Shown here piece by piece: positions 9,051-17,341 of a DNA stretch of 64,000 bases. Location of the stretch: positions 31,094 to 95,093 of the forward strand of contig CAZAEH010000003.1 of the NCBI GenBank assembly GCA_964484255.1, read 5' to 3'. The notes under the pieces were generated by a model. The model had not been told where the DNA came from, did not search any database, and was given only the letters and a program-made list of their open reading frames with translations. The translations under genes and the position numbers were made by a program. Source of the DNA: UBA6215 sp964484255 (GTDB taxonomy: Bacteria; Omnitrophota; Gorgyraeia; Pluralincolimonadales; Pluralincolimonadaceae). Each line of letters begins with the position of its first letter. Position 1 is the stretch's first letter.

Positions 9051-10292
9051 ATGGCAGACAAACCAAAAGATTGTTCCATACAGATAATAGCCGGCAATTG
9101 TACCGGCTGCACCATGTGCGTCAAGACCTGCCCGTTCGGCGCTATATCAATGGTCGACTCGGCCGAGGCGAAGAAGGGCAAGCTTGCGGTGATAGATTAT
9201 ATGAAGTGTACTCTTTGCGGAGCCTGTGTGGAATCGTGTAAATTCAAGGCCATAGAGATGACCGTGTGCAAGGTCGCACCGAAGGTCGCCCTCGGCGATT
9301 ACAAGGGAGTATGGGTGTTTGCGGAGCAGAAGAAGGGTAAGGTTCAGAGTGTGGTATATGAATTACTCGGGAAGGGCAGGGAGCTTGCCGACGACCTGGG
9401 TACGGAACTCGCTGCTGTTCTTATTGGAGACGGTATCGAAGGACAAGCGGATGAACTCTTTTGGCGTGGTGCGGATAAAGTATACCTTGTTGAAAGTGCT
9501 GGGCTCAAAAGTTATCAGGATGAGCCTTATACGAATATAATCGTGGAGCTGGTCAAAGAGTTCAAACCGGAGGTCCTTCTTTACGGGGCGACATCGATCG
9601 GCAGGTCGCTGGCTTCGCGCATAGCGGTGAAACTTTATACCGGTCTGACCGCAGATTGTACGGGGCTTGATATCGATAAAGAGAAGAAAGTACTGCTTCA
9701 GACCCGTCCGGCGTTCGGCGGTAATATAATGGCTACGATCCTTTGCGAGAACTATCGTCCCCAGATGGCGACGGTCCGCCATAAAGTATTCAAGGAAGCG
9801 CAGGTCGATAAGTCCAGGAAAGGGCAAGTAGTAAAAAAGTCCTATCCCGACAACCTTTTGGCTTCCCGTACCAGGATATCCGACGTAGTTGAGGAGGTCT
9901 CCTCAACAGTGAATCTTACTGAAGCGGACATCATAGTCTCGGGCGGCAGGGGATTGGGCAAGGCCGATGGGTTCAAGGTCATCGAGGAACTGGCCAAGGT
10001 CCTGGGAGGCGCAGTGGGTGCTTCCAGGTCCGCGGTTGACGCGGAGTGGATACCGTATTCTCATCAGGTAGGTCAGACGGGAAAGACCGTTTGCCCGAAG
10101 ATATATATAGCCTGCGGTATATCCGGCCAGATACAGCACCTGGCAGGCATGTCCTCGTCCGAGATAATAATCGCGATAAACAAGGATCCCCAGGCGCCTA
10201 TATTCTCGGTAGCCACGTATGGGATAGTCGGGGACCTTTATGAAGTAGTTCCGGCCATGACCCAGAAGTTCAGGGAGATACTTAAGAAATAA
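9051..10292 (+). CDS. etfA: EtfA with N-terminal two-cluster ferredoxin domain
   Basis: 413 residues, about 90 longer than a simple EtfA. Residues about 15-65 form a ferredoxin domain with two 4Fe-4S motifs (CTGCTMCVKTCPFGA and CTLCGACVESCKFKA). The ETF alpha domain follows, with the FAD-binding C-terminal signature SGGRGLGKADGFKVIEELA (near residue 297), GASRSAVDAEW and GQTGKTVCPKIYIACGISG. Ferredoxin-fused EtfA occurs in anaerobes that couple ferredoxin to acyl-CoA/enoyl-CoA chemistry. The neighbouring dehydrogenase and EtfB make an electron-bifurcating or ferredoxin-linked complex plausible; this is inference. Confidence 0.93.
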   Translation: MADKPKDCSIQIIAGNCTGCTMCVKTCPFGAISMVDSAEAKKGKLAVIDYMKCTLCGACVESCKFKAIEMTVCKVAPKVALGDYKGVWVFAEQKKGKVQSVVYELLGKGRELADDLGTELAAVLIGDGIEGQADELFWRGADKVYLVESAGLKSYQDEPYTNIIVELVKEFKPEVLLYGATSIGRSLASRIAVKLYTGLTADCTGLDIDKEKKVLLQTRPAFGGNIMATILCENYRPQMATVRHKVFKEAQVDKSRKGQVVKKSYPDNLLASRTRISDVVEEVSSTVNLTEADIIVSGGRGLGKADGFKVIEELAKVLGGAVGASRSAVDAEWIPYSHQVGQTGKTVCPKIYIACGISGQIQHLAGMSSSEIIIAINKDPQAPIFSVATYGIVGDLYEVVPAMTQKFREILKK

Positions 10293-10319
10293 TTTCTCCT
10301 TTAAAAGAGGGGGATCGCT

Positions 10320-11897
10320 TTGGCAGAAGTCCCGCTTACCAGTACAAGAGAGAAGATCCCTTTTACTTCCAGCATTAATTTCAGGTTTATCCTGATATTC
10401 ATACTGCTTGTGACATTCACCACTTTCCTTAGCGGGATGATCCTTATCTACCAGGGACAGAGTTCCCTTGAAGATGCCGTCCTCAAGAGGAACCTCACCG
10501 CGTGCGAGAACGTACGCAGCAAGATAGATAACTTCCTTCAGCAGGCCAAGTCTTCGGTCGAGCTCATGACCCTAATGCCCAGCATAAAGGATTTTGACCT
10601 CTTCCAAATAGACAAGATGATGTACGAGATCATCTCGGAACATGAGATGCTGGATCCCGTGGCCGTACTTAACGAACAGGGCATAGAGATAGCTTCGCGA
10701 AACCCGGGTGACCAGAACAAAGACATGTCCTTAAGTGATATCTTCCTGAAATCCAAGAAGAAGAGCTATATATCGGATATATATTTTTCTTCAGACGGCC
10801 AACCTTTTGTGACTATAGCTTCCCCCATATTCGATTATGACAGTTACGGCAGGAGGATAGGCGTCCTTGTGACTGCGGTCAAGCTGCGCAGCCTTTGGCC
10901 TATGCTGGACCAGACCAAGATAGGCGAGAGGGGAATGATAATCGTGACAGACAAAAAGGGCAACCTTATATACAAAACAGGGGATACGGATACCGGTAAC
11001 CTGTATAATGACAATACGGTGAAACTTGCCCTTGAGGGTAAGGCCGGAAGCGCTAATATAGGCGACATGCTGGTATCATACCTTCCGTTGTCAGGGAATA
11101 TCAAAGGCGCTGTCGTAGTAAAGCAGCCTGCCCAGGAAGCGCTTTACGGCGTGGCGAAGATGAGGAGCCAATCCCTAATCCTGCTTATCTTGAGCATAAT
11201 GGTGGCCATCGCAATAGGGCTGGTGCTTTCGAACAGCATGCTCGTATCGGTCAGGAAGCTGCTTATAGGTACCAAGATAGTCGGCGAAGGCGACCTTAAC
11301 CACAAGATAGACATAAAGACCGATGACGAGATAGGCGAGCTTGCCAGGTCGTTCAACATGATGACCATTGAATTGAAGAAACAGAGGGAGAGGGCCATAA
11401 CGGATGAGTTGACCCACCTTTATACGCATTCCTACTTCCTGGAGACATTGAAAGCTGAAGTGTACAGGGCGAAGAGATATAGGACCAGGTTGTCGCTTAT
11501 GATGCTCGATATCGACCATTTCAAGTCATTCAACGATAATTACGGCCACCAGGTAGGCGATGAGGTCCTGATCAAGATCTCGGATATGCTCAAGGCCAGT
11601 CTTAGGGAGTCTGACGTTGCTTCAAGGTACGGCGGCGAAGAGCTTGTAGTGCTTGCTACAGAGACGGACAGGGAAGGCATATACATATTGGCCGAGAGGA
11701 TACGCAAGAAGATAGCCGAGGACGTTATAGTCGAATATGAGGACAAAAAATTGAAAGTTACCGTCAGTATCGGGGTGACAACGCTTTCGGAGGAAGATAT
11801 AAAGAAAGATATATTCCCCCATGATTTCCTGAAGCGGGTGGACGTTGCCCTCTATCAAGCTAAGGACAAAGGAAGAAATTGCGTCGTCCAGATCTGA
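10320..11897 (+). CDS. Membrane diguanylate cyclase (dCache-HAMP-GGDEF)
   Basis: 525 residues starting at a TTG preceded by AGAGGGGG. A membrane segment lies near residues 23-45, then a periplasmic sensor of Cache type (about 46-280), a second membrane helix (about 282-302), a HAMP domain (about 303-355) and a C-terminal GGDEF domain. The active site is RYGGEELVVLA. Five residues before it lies RESD, which matches the RxxD product-inhibition site. It therefore probably makes cyclic di-GMP in response to an external signal. Its end overlaps the repeat-protein gene by 19 bases. Its position just upstream of a probable glucan synthase operon suggests, but does not prove, a regulatory link. Confidence 0.9.
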   Translation: MAEVPLTSTREKIPFTSSINFRFILIFILLVTFTTFLSGMILIYQGQSSLEDAVLKRNLTACENVRSKIDNFLQQAKSSVELMTLMPSIKDFDLFQIDKMMYEIISEHEMLDPVAVLNEQGIEIASRNPGDQNKDMSLSDIFLKSKKKSYISDIYFSSDGQPFVTIASPIFDYDSYGRRIGVLVTAVKLRSLWPMLDQTKIGERGMIIVTDKKGNLIYKTGDTDTGNLYNDNTVKLALEGKAGSANIGDMLVSYLPLSGNIKGAVVVKQPAQEALYGVAKMRSQSLILLILSIMVAIAIGLVLSNSMLVSVRKLLIGTKIVGEGDLNHKIDIKTDDEIGELARSFNMMTIELKKQRERAITDELTHLYTHSYFLETLKAEVYRAKRYRTRLSLMMLDIDHFKSFNDNYGHQVGDEVLIKISDMLKASLRESDVASRYGGEELVVLATETDREGIYILAERIRKKIAEDVIVEYEDKKLKVTVSIGVTTLSEEDIKKDIFPHDFLKRVDVALYQAKDKGRNCVVQI

Positions 11898-13171
11898 CCC
11901 GGTCTTTCCTGTCGATCGTTTTCATTACGGTTGCCCTATCCGCGGATTTTCCAGTTCCCGCCGATGTCATCATACGCGATAAAGTCCTGAAAAAAGCCGA
12001 GACTATACAGGGTATCGATTTCCCCAAGGGAACGCTTGTTTATTTTACGGAAGCCGGAAGATTGCAGTACGCCTACCTTGGCTCAGACCAGCAGGTATCG
12101 GGTATTTTTTTTAAAAAGGGTACCTCGGTATATTTCAACGAAGCGGGAAAGCTCGATTACGCCTACCTTGGCGCAGACCAGCAGGTCTATGGGATACCAT
12201 TTGCCAAGGGCACCTCATTGTATTTCAACAGGGCCGGAAAGCTTTTACATGCCGTCTTTGCTGCCGATGAAGAGGTCCAAGGGATATATTGCGCGAAAGG
12301 CACAAAAGCCGGTTTTTATGATTCCGGGAAATTGCAATATGCCACATTGGCCAAAGACCAGGATATTCAGGGTATCGTTTGCGCCAAAGGTTTTCCCGCC
12401 GGTTTTTATGAATCCGGAAGACTGCAGTATGTTACGATCCCCGCAGATGTCGATATGGGCGGAGTAAAATTCAGGCAGGGGACTTACTTCGTCTTTTATG
12501 AATCCGGCAGTATAAAGAACGCGTATCTGGTTTCGCCTACCGAGGTGATGGGTATCACCTGCGCCAGCGGCCCAAGTGTTAGTTTTTACGAGAACGGGAA
12601 AGTAGATTGGGCGGTTCTCAATGAGATCAGCAAGGTACAAGGTATCATGTGCGCCAAAGGTTCCACCATAGGTTTTTACCAGTCGGGGAAATTGCAATAT
12701 GCCACATTGGCGGATGACCAGAACATAAACGGCGTATATTGTGCTAAGGGCAGTAAAGCCGGTTTTTATCTTTCGGGGAAATTGCAATTCGGAACACTTG
12801 TAACCAAGCAAAAAATAAACGGTATTCCCTGCGCTAAGTGCACGGTCGCAGGACTTTACGAATCCGGGAAACTGCAATATGCGACACTAGGCGAAGAAAA
12901 CGAGATAAGCGGCATACCTTGTGCGGCGAACACAAAAGTTGATCTTTATGAATCAGGCAGCCTGCAATACGCTTCCCTGGCCAAAGACCACAAGATAGGA
13001 GAGACCTTTTTCATGAGGGACACCATAGTTGGCCTTGGAGAATCCGGGAAATTACGCTATGTGATCTTGGGCCGCGACCAAGACGTGCAGGGGCACTTTT
13101 ACCCGAAAGGTTCAAAGATAAGTTTCGACGAGAATGGTAAGCTCAGGGAAACCGAAAAACCCGCAGAATAA
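11879..13171 (+). CDS. Secreted protein of thirteen 30-residue repeats
   Basis: 430 residues from a TTG at 11879 that overlaps the diguanylate cyclase stop. A signal-peptide-like segment (RSFLSIVFITVALSADFPVPA) is followed by 13 tandem units of 30 residues (about 41 to the end; the last is shortened). The consensus is roughly GIxCAKGTxxGFYESGKLQY followed by ATLAxDQxI. The FYESGKLQYATL core resembles MORN/YwqK-type repeats, so a beta-sheet solenoid is likely. A Cys recurs at the same place in units 4-5 and 7-11. No enzymatic motif is seen and the function is unknown. Extracytoplasmic location is inferred from the signal segment. Confidence 0.75.
   Translation: MRRPDLTRSFLSIVFITVALSADFPVPADVIIRDKVLKKAETIQGIDFPKGTLVYFTEAGRLQYAYLGSDQQVSGIFFKKGTSVYFNEAGKLDYAYLGADQQVYGIPFAKGTSLYFNRAGKLLHAVFAADEEVQGIYCAKGTKAGFYDSGKLQYATLAKDQDIQGIVCAKGFPAGFYESGRLQYVTIPADVDMGGVKFRQGTYFVFYESGSIKNAYLVSPTEVMGITCASGPSVSFYENGKVDWAVLNEISKVQGIMCAKGSTIGFYQSGKLQYATLADDQNINGVYCAKGSKAGFYLSGKLQFGTLVTKQKINGIPCAKCTVAGLYESGKLQYATLGEENEISGIPCAANTKVDLYESGSLQYASLAKDHKIGETFFMRDTIVGLGESGKLRYVILGRDQDVQGHFYPKGSKISFDENGKLRETEKPAE
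12004..13150 (+). repeat. Tandem 90-bp coding repeats
   Basis: The secreted repeat protein is encoded by about 13 degenerate 90-bp units. Pieces such as GGGAAATTGCAATATGCCAC recur nearly unchanged (for example near 12328 and 12689), while other units have drifted. This suggests internal duplication followed by divergence, and possible unit-number variation between strains. Confidence 0.8.
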
Positions 13172-13210
13172 GAACTCCTATCCGCAAGCCTTCCTGTAAC
13201 AATAAAATCC

Positions 13211-13239
13211 TTGACGAGCCTTGATACGTGTAATACAAT
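13211..13239 (+). promoter_or_regulatory. Sigma70-type promoter before the HTH-TolC-GT48 unit
   Basis: TTGACG at 13211-13216 and TACAAT at 13234-13239 are separated by exactly 17 bases. Expected transcription start is near 13246, 26 bases before the small DNA-binding protein gene. It lies in the only real gap (100 bases) between the repeat protein and the following three-gene unit, so this unit probably has its own transcription start. Confidence 0.65.
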
Positions 13240-13271
13240 TATATACGAAATATGAGGGAAGGAGAGGCTAA

Positions 13272-13466
13272 ATGGATACAAATACGAAATATATAACAAT
13301 GGATGAGGTCTCGAGATATCTAAGCCTCAGCGAGGGAAGTATCCGTAAGCTTATTAAAGAACAGAGTTTCCCGCATGTTAAAGTTTTGAGGAAATACCTG
13401 TTCAATAAGCTGGATATAGATGAGTGGCTTAAGATGCATTCTCAGGGCCTTAAGGCAAAAAAATAG
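13272..13466 (+). CDS. Excisionase/MerR-type DNA-binding protein
   Basis: 64 residues: YITMDEVSRYLSLSEGSIRK near the N-terminus, then a short wing and FNKLDIDEWLKMH. This is the HTH_17 (excisionase/AlpA/MerR-like) winged-helix pattern. It has a good ribosome-binding site (GGAGAGG before the ATG). It is the first gene after a promoter and lies 26 bases before the TolC-like gene, so it may autoregulate the unit. Stand-alone HTH_17 proteins are also found in mobile elements, but no integrase or attachment site is visible nearby. The role is inferred from position. Confidence 0.7.
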   Translation: MDTNTKYITMDEVSRYLSLSEGSIRKLIKEQSFPHVKVLRKYLFNKLDIDEWLKMHSQGLKAKK

Positions 13467-13492
13467 CATTACCTTAACTTTTTAAAGGGGTT

Positions 13493-16400
13493 ATGCTGAG
13501 CCGAAGCTTAATCAAGATTATAACAGTAATATTTACCGCGTCGACGGTATTGGTAGTGTTCGTATCCTGTCCGGGCGGTGCGGAAGAATCTTCTCCTGTC
13601 GAAGAATTACAGGCGGGAATAGATTGCAGTAATCTCTCGCTTGAGTCAGCCCTGAACAAGCTTTATGAAGTTGACAGGGATATCCAGATAGCCAAACTTG
13701 CCTCCGATGCCGCCGTGCTTGAAATAAAGGCAAGGAAATTGGATACTTTCCTTCCCAAGATCAGCATAGCGGGAAGCGTGATAAAACCATTCGACCTCTT
13801 CAGCGATCTTGACCAACAGACAGATCTTTTCTCGGAACAGCAATTGGTTATAGAGATGTCTATTACTTCCGACAGCCTTAATTATATCTCCAAAGACAGG
13901 AAGAACTATGAGGCGAGCCTGCTTGAGATCAAACAGGCCGTAACGGAAAGGACAAGGAAACTTATATCTGTATATTATGCGGTTGCTTCAGCTCAGGAAA
14001 ATTACCGCATGAGCTGTGATAATGTAGAAACTGTTGAAAAAGTAATAGAGCTTATAAAGGGGAGCCCCGAATACACCGAAACAGAGAAACTTGAATTAAA
14101 GAATTATCTGGGCATAGTCAATGAAAGAAAAATAGGGGCGTTGAATACCCTTATAAATACAAGACGGGACCTCAGGGGATTATTGGGATTGGAGGATAAC
14201 GATGACCTGGAGATCGTTGTCCAGGAACTTCCCGGCAATGTGAACAAGGATCCGGCCTTCGCCGAAAAAGCGGAGATAAGGCCCACTGACTATACGCTTG
14301 ATATAGTCAAGAAGAGGAGCGAGGAAGCTTCCGTATCGGCCCATATAGGCACCAGTCCCCGCCTGAAGCTTGCCTCAACTACTATACTCGGGCTGGCGGA
14401 AGGTAAAGGTACCAGGTTTGAAAGGAAAGTTATAACCGACACCCAGCTGGAGTTATTCGTTACTGATTTCGGCCATTCGGAAGGCTTGAACCGCACGAAA
14501 AGTTTGGAATCACAGATAGCCAGGCTTGAGGTGTTAAAGGCTTCGGAGGACCTTGAGTGTGATGATCTTATGGGAAACGCGAAAATCTCCGACCTCAGCA
14601 AGAAGATAGATAATTACAGGGAGTATATAGCGAAAACAGAAGATACACTCAGGATGCTTAAGGAGAAACTCTCGCTCCCGGTCATCGAAGTAATAAGGAT
14701 TAGCGATAACCTTTACAAGGCCAAGTATGCATTACAGCAGGCGTTGAGCGATTATACGGTAACCTTGTCGAAGCTAAAAGGTGTCGAGATTAAGCCGGAA
14801 AATATGAGCCCGGCTTACCAGGACATGGATCTCGGGGACCTGATATCAAGAGGAGAAAGAGCGGATCTTCTTACGGCGAGACAGATAGCCGAGAAGAGGA
14901 TAAAGGTAGAGAAGGTGCGTATAGGTGCAGAGAGGGCCGGTTATCTTCCCAAGCTTTACGGAGCGGCAGTACTTGAGAACGTGAACATAAACGGCACGCC
15001 GTCCAAGAATACCAGGGCTTTCCTTGCCTTGGAAGGCCGCATACTTAACAACAAGGTCGGGGCAGCGGTAAAAGCCGCCAAGGCCGGGCTCAAGGAAGCC
15101 GAATACGAAGGCAGGGCGCTCCAGAACGCTGTTGCAGATGAGATAATAAAGAATTATCTTCTTGTCCTGCGTTTCACCAACACACTTAAGAGACTCAACG
15201 AGATAAAAGAGCTTAAGAGCGGTCTTATAAACGATATGCTTGAGGACATGAGAAGCAAGAACACTAAATACACAAATTCCGACATACTTCCCCTCGTCCT
15301 ACAGCAACTGGAAGTGGACAGGGAGATCTCGAATGTCGAATTTTCCTTGGCAGTGGTCGAATACAACCTCAAGAGATGGACAGGGATACCGCTTAACGAA
15401 ACTATAACGGTGAAAGACCTGCCCTTGTTCGGCAGCGAAGAAGGGTTGTCTGATTTTAAAATGATGCTTAAAGGGAAGGTGGCGCCTTATTACGACGGGA
15501 TGGCTTCCGTAAAACAGGCGCTTAGTTCTGTTGAAAGAAAGAGGGCCGGTGAGACCAGGGCCTTAGCCTATGAAGGGGCCATATGGCAGGTCAGGTATGA
15601 GACCAAGGGTTCCGATTATGACGGCTGGGAAGACCCTGATAAACAGCTTTCATTTAGTGTCTCGATCCCATGGGGAGATCATGCCGAGAAGGTTGCCAGG
15701 TCCGAAGCCGCCAGGGACCGTATAAGATCTGAGATAGAATACGCGAAGAGCATGGATTCGTACGAGAAGGAAAGGTTCGCCGTGAAGACCGCCTACGATG
15801 CCTCAAATGACCTGCTCGGGGATCTTCGAAATAAAATGGAAAATGCCGGTTCCCAGTTCAGGATAACGGATGAACTTTTCAGGTTCGGGGGAAGGACCAA
15901 GCGCCAATGGGCGGATGCCCGCCTTGATTATGTAGTTTCTCAGCTTACCTATGAAGAGGCGATCTTCGATAATTACTATGCCAGCGCCAGGGAGATACTT
16001 TTTGTAGAAAAAGATTCCAGACCGGAGGGCGGGGAAAAGATACTTTTGTCGGGCCTCCAGGAGGCGCTGGATCTTGCTTTGCGCAACAGCCGTGAGATCA
16101 AAAAATACGAAGATGCCCTTGCGCTCGAGGAAGAGTCCCTTAACTATTATAAGATGATAAGGGTGAACGGTTCGGTAAGCAAAGGTTATTATGTAATGGA
16201 CAACAAGGGTTCTCAGAAACGAAAGACAGTCCAGACGACTGGAGGGGTTATTTCGGCGGAAGTGGACCTTGTGAACAATCTTATGGTCAGGAAACAGGAA
16301 TTAAGGGTAGAGTTGGCCAGGAAAGACCTCGAACAGGCCAAGTTCGATCTTAACATAAGGGTGGTCGATTCATACTGCAATTACCTGGCCTCGCTTGCGG

Positions 16401-17341
16401 AGTACTCCCAGGTAGGCGGTGAGTACGAAAAACAGAAAGCTGTGCTCGCAGGGATCGAGGAGCTTTACACGGCGGGGGCGGTAGCCCACGTAGATTACCT
16501 CAAGCAAAAGGAATTTGTAGAAAGCCTCCTGCAAAAAACAATCGATGTCCGGAAATATTGCGAGGGTTACAGGAGCAATCTCGGTATAGTGGTTGGAGGG
16601 CTTGACCCCAGGTTCTCCGTAATGAATATCGAAGTATATGACGAATCATCCAAGAAGGTTATGTTGGCCGATAACTGTGATATAAAAGAAAGGCTTACCG
16701 CCGAACTCGGGTCGGCGAAGAAGGAGCTGGAAGTGCCGTTGCGCGCGGACCTGCTGAAACGGACCGAATGCAATATAGGAATGGCCAGGCTCGATACCGA
16801 GGCCATATCAAAGCAGATCAAGTCCCTGACATTCAATCTCGAGTATACTTATCTTACCGACTTTATGGGGGCGGTAACAAGGAATGAGGCCATATTCTCA
16901 CGCTATAATTCCCTCTCGGAGTTCATATCCCTTAATTCCATGGATAAGATATTCGATCCTGCCACGGCCACCAAGGCGAGGGTAGCTGCGTTAAAGGAAA
17001 AGATAACGGCCCTCAAGTCGAAATCGTACATGTCTGAGGTGCTCCAGAATGCCCTCAGGATCTTCACCGATTATAAGATGGCCGTTTTGGACTATGAGAA
17101 TTTTGAAAAGAACGTATCCGTGCTCGAGGAGCGGATGAGCGAGCTCATGCGCGCTGAAGAGGCGACCGGGGACATGCCTGTCGTAAGGATCAGGGAGATA
17201 AAAGAGACCCTGCTGAACAATAAAATAAAGGATATACAGGCTTATTACCATATGGTCAGTCTTATGAACGAGCTTGACCGGTACCTTATGAGGTATACAG
17301 CCAAGGGCATCGATTCATATATAACTTACGTGTCAAAATGA
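13493..17341 (+). CDS. Giant TolC-family protein with three TolC-like modules
   Basis: 1,282 residues, about three times a normal TolC subunit. It begins with a hydrophobic export signal; VSC near residue 23 could be a weak lipobox. Three successive regions (about 45-445, 447-850 and 853-1282) each start with a TolC-type helix rich in DL/ALNxxxEI and alternate long helices with short beta-rich stretches, for example PKLYGAAVLENVNINGT in module 2. TolC works as an outer-membrane/periplasmic trimer, so three fused modules may form a single-chain channel; this is inference. It is preceded by AAAGGGG and is coupled by ATGA overlap to the giant synthase gene. A role as outer-membrane duct for that synthase is likely but unproven. 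Confidence 0.75.
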   Translation: MLSRSLIKIITVIFTASTVLVVFVSCPGGAEESSPVEELQAGIDCSNLSLESALNKLYEVDRDIQIAKLASDAAVLEIKARKLDTFLPKISIAGSVIKPFDLFSDLDQQTDLFSEQQLVIEMSITSDSLNYISKDRKNYEASLLEIKQAVTERTRKLISVYYAVASAQENYRMSCDNVETVEKVIELIKGSPEYTETEKLELKNYLGIVNERKIGALNTLINTRRDLRGLLGLEDNDDLEIVVQELPGNVNKDPAFAEKAEIRPTDYTLDIVKKRSEEASVSAHIGTSPRLKLASTTILGLAEGKGTRFERKVITDTQLELFVTDFGHSEGLNRTKSLESQIARLEVLKASEDLECDDLMGNAKISDLSKKIDNYREYIAKTEDTLRMLKEKLSLPVIEVIRISDNLYKAKYALQQALSDYTVTLSKLKGVEIKPENMSPAYQDMDLGDLISRGERADLLTARQIAEKRIKVEKVRIGAERAGYLPKLYGAAVLENVNINGTPSKNTRAFLALEGRILNNKVGAAVKAAKAGLKEAEYEGRALQNAVADEIIKNYLLVLRFTNTLKRLNEIKELKSGLINDMLEDMRSKNTKYTNSDILPLVLQQLEVDREISNVEFSLAVVEYNLKRWTGIPLNETITVKDLPLFGSEEGLSDFKMMLKGKVAPYYDGMASVKQALSSVERKRAGETRALAYEGAIWQVRYETKGSDYDGWEDPDKQLSFSVSIPWGDHAEKVARSEAARDRIRSEIEYAKSMDSYEKERFAVKTAYDASNDLLGDLRNKMENAGSQFRITDELFRFGGRTKRQWADARLDYVVSQLTYEEAIFDNYYASAREILFVEKDSRPEGGEKILLSGLQEALDLALRNSREIKKYEDALALEEESLNYYKMIRVNGSVSKGYYVMDNKGSQKRKTVQTTGGVISAEVDLVNNLMVRKQELRVELARKDLEQAKFDLNIRVVDSYCNYLASLAEYSQVGGEYEKQKAVLAGIEELYTAGAVAHVDYLKQKEFVESLLQKTIDVRKYCEGYRSNLGIVVGGLDPRFSVMNIEVYDESSKKVMLADNCDIKERLTAELGSAKKELEVPLRADLLKRTECNIGMARLDTEAISKQIKSLTFNLEYTYLTDFMGAVTRNEAIFSRYNSLSEFISLNSMDKIFDPATATKARVAALKEKITALKSKSYMSEVLQNALRIFTDYKMAVLDYENFEKNVSVLEERMSELMRAEEATGDMPVVRIREIKETLLNNKIKDIQAYYHMVSLMNELDRYLMRYTAKGIDSYITYVSK

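Noticed and set aside
12004..13150. CRISPR-like array
   Set aside because: The 90-base periodic units are coding repeats with no constant repeat/variable spacer structure and no cas genes.
13272..13466. Mobile element marked by the excisionase-like protein
   Set aside because: No integrase, attachment repeats, tRNA junction or transposase is found nearby, and codon style matches the neighbours, so a simple regulator is more likely.
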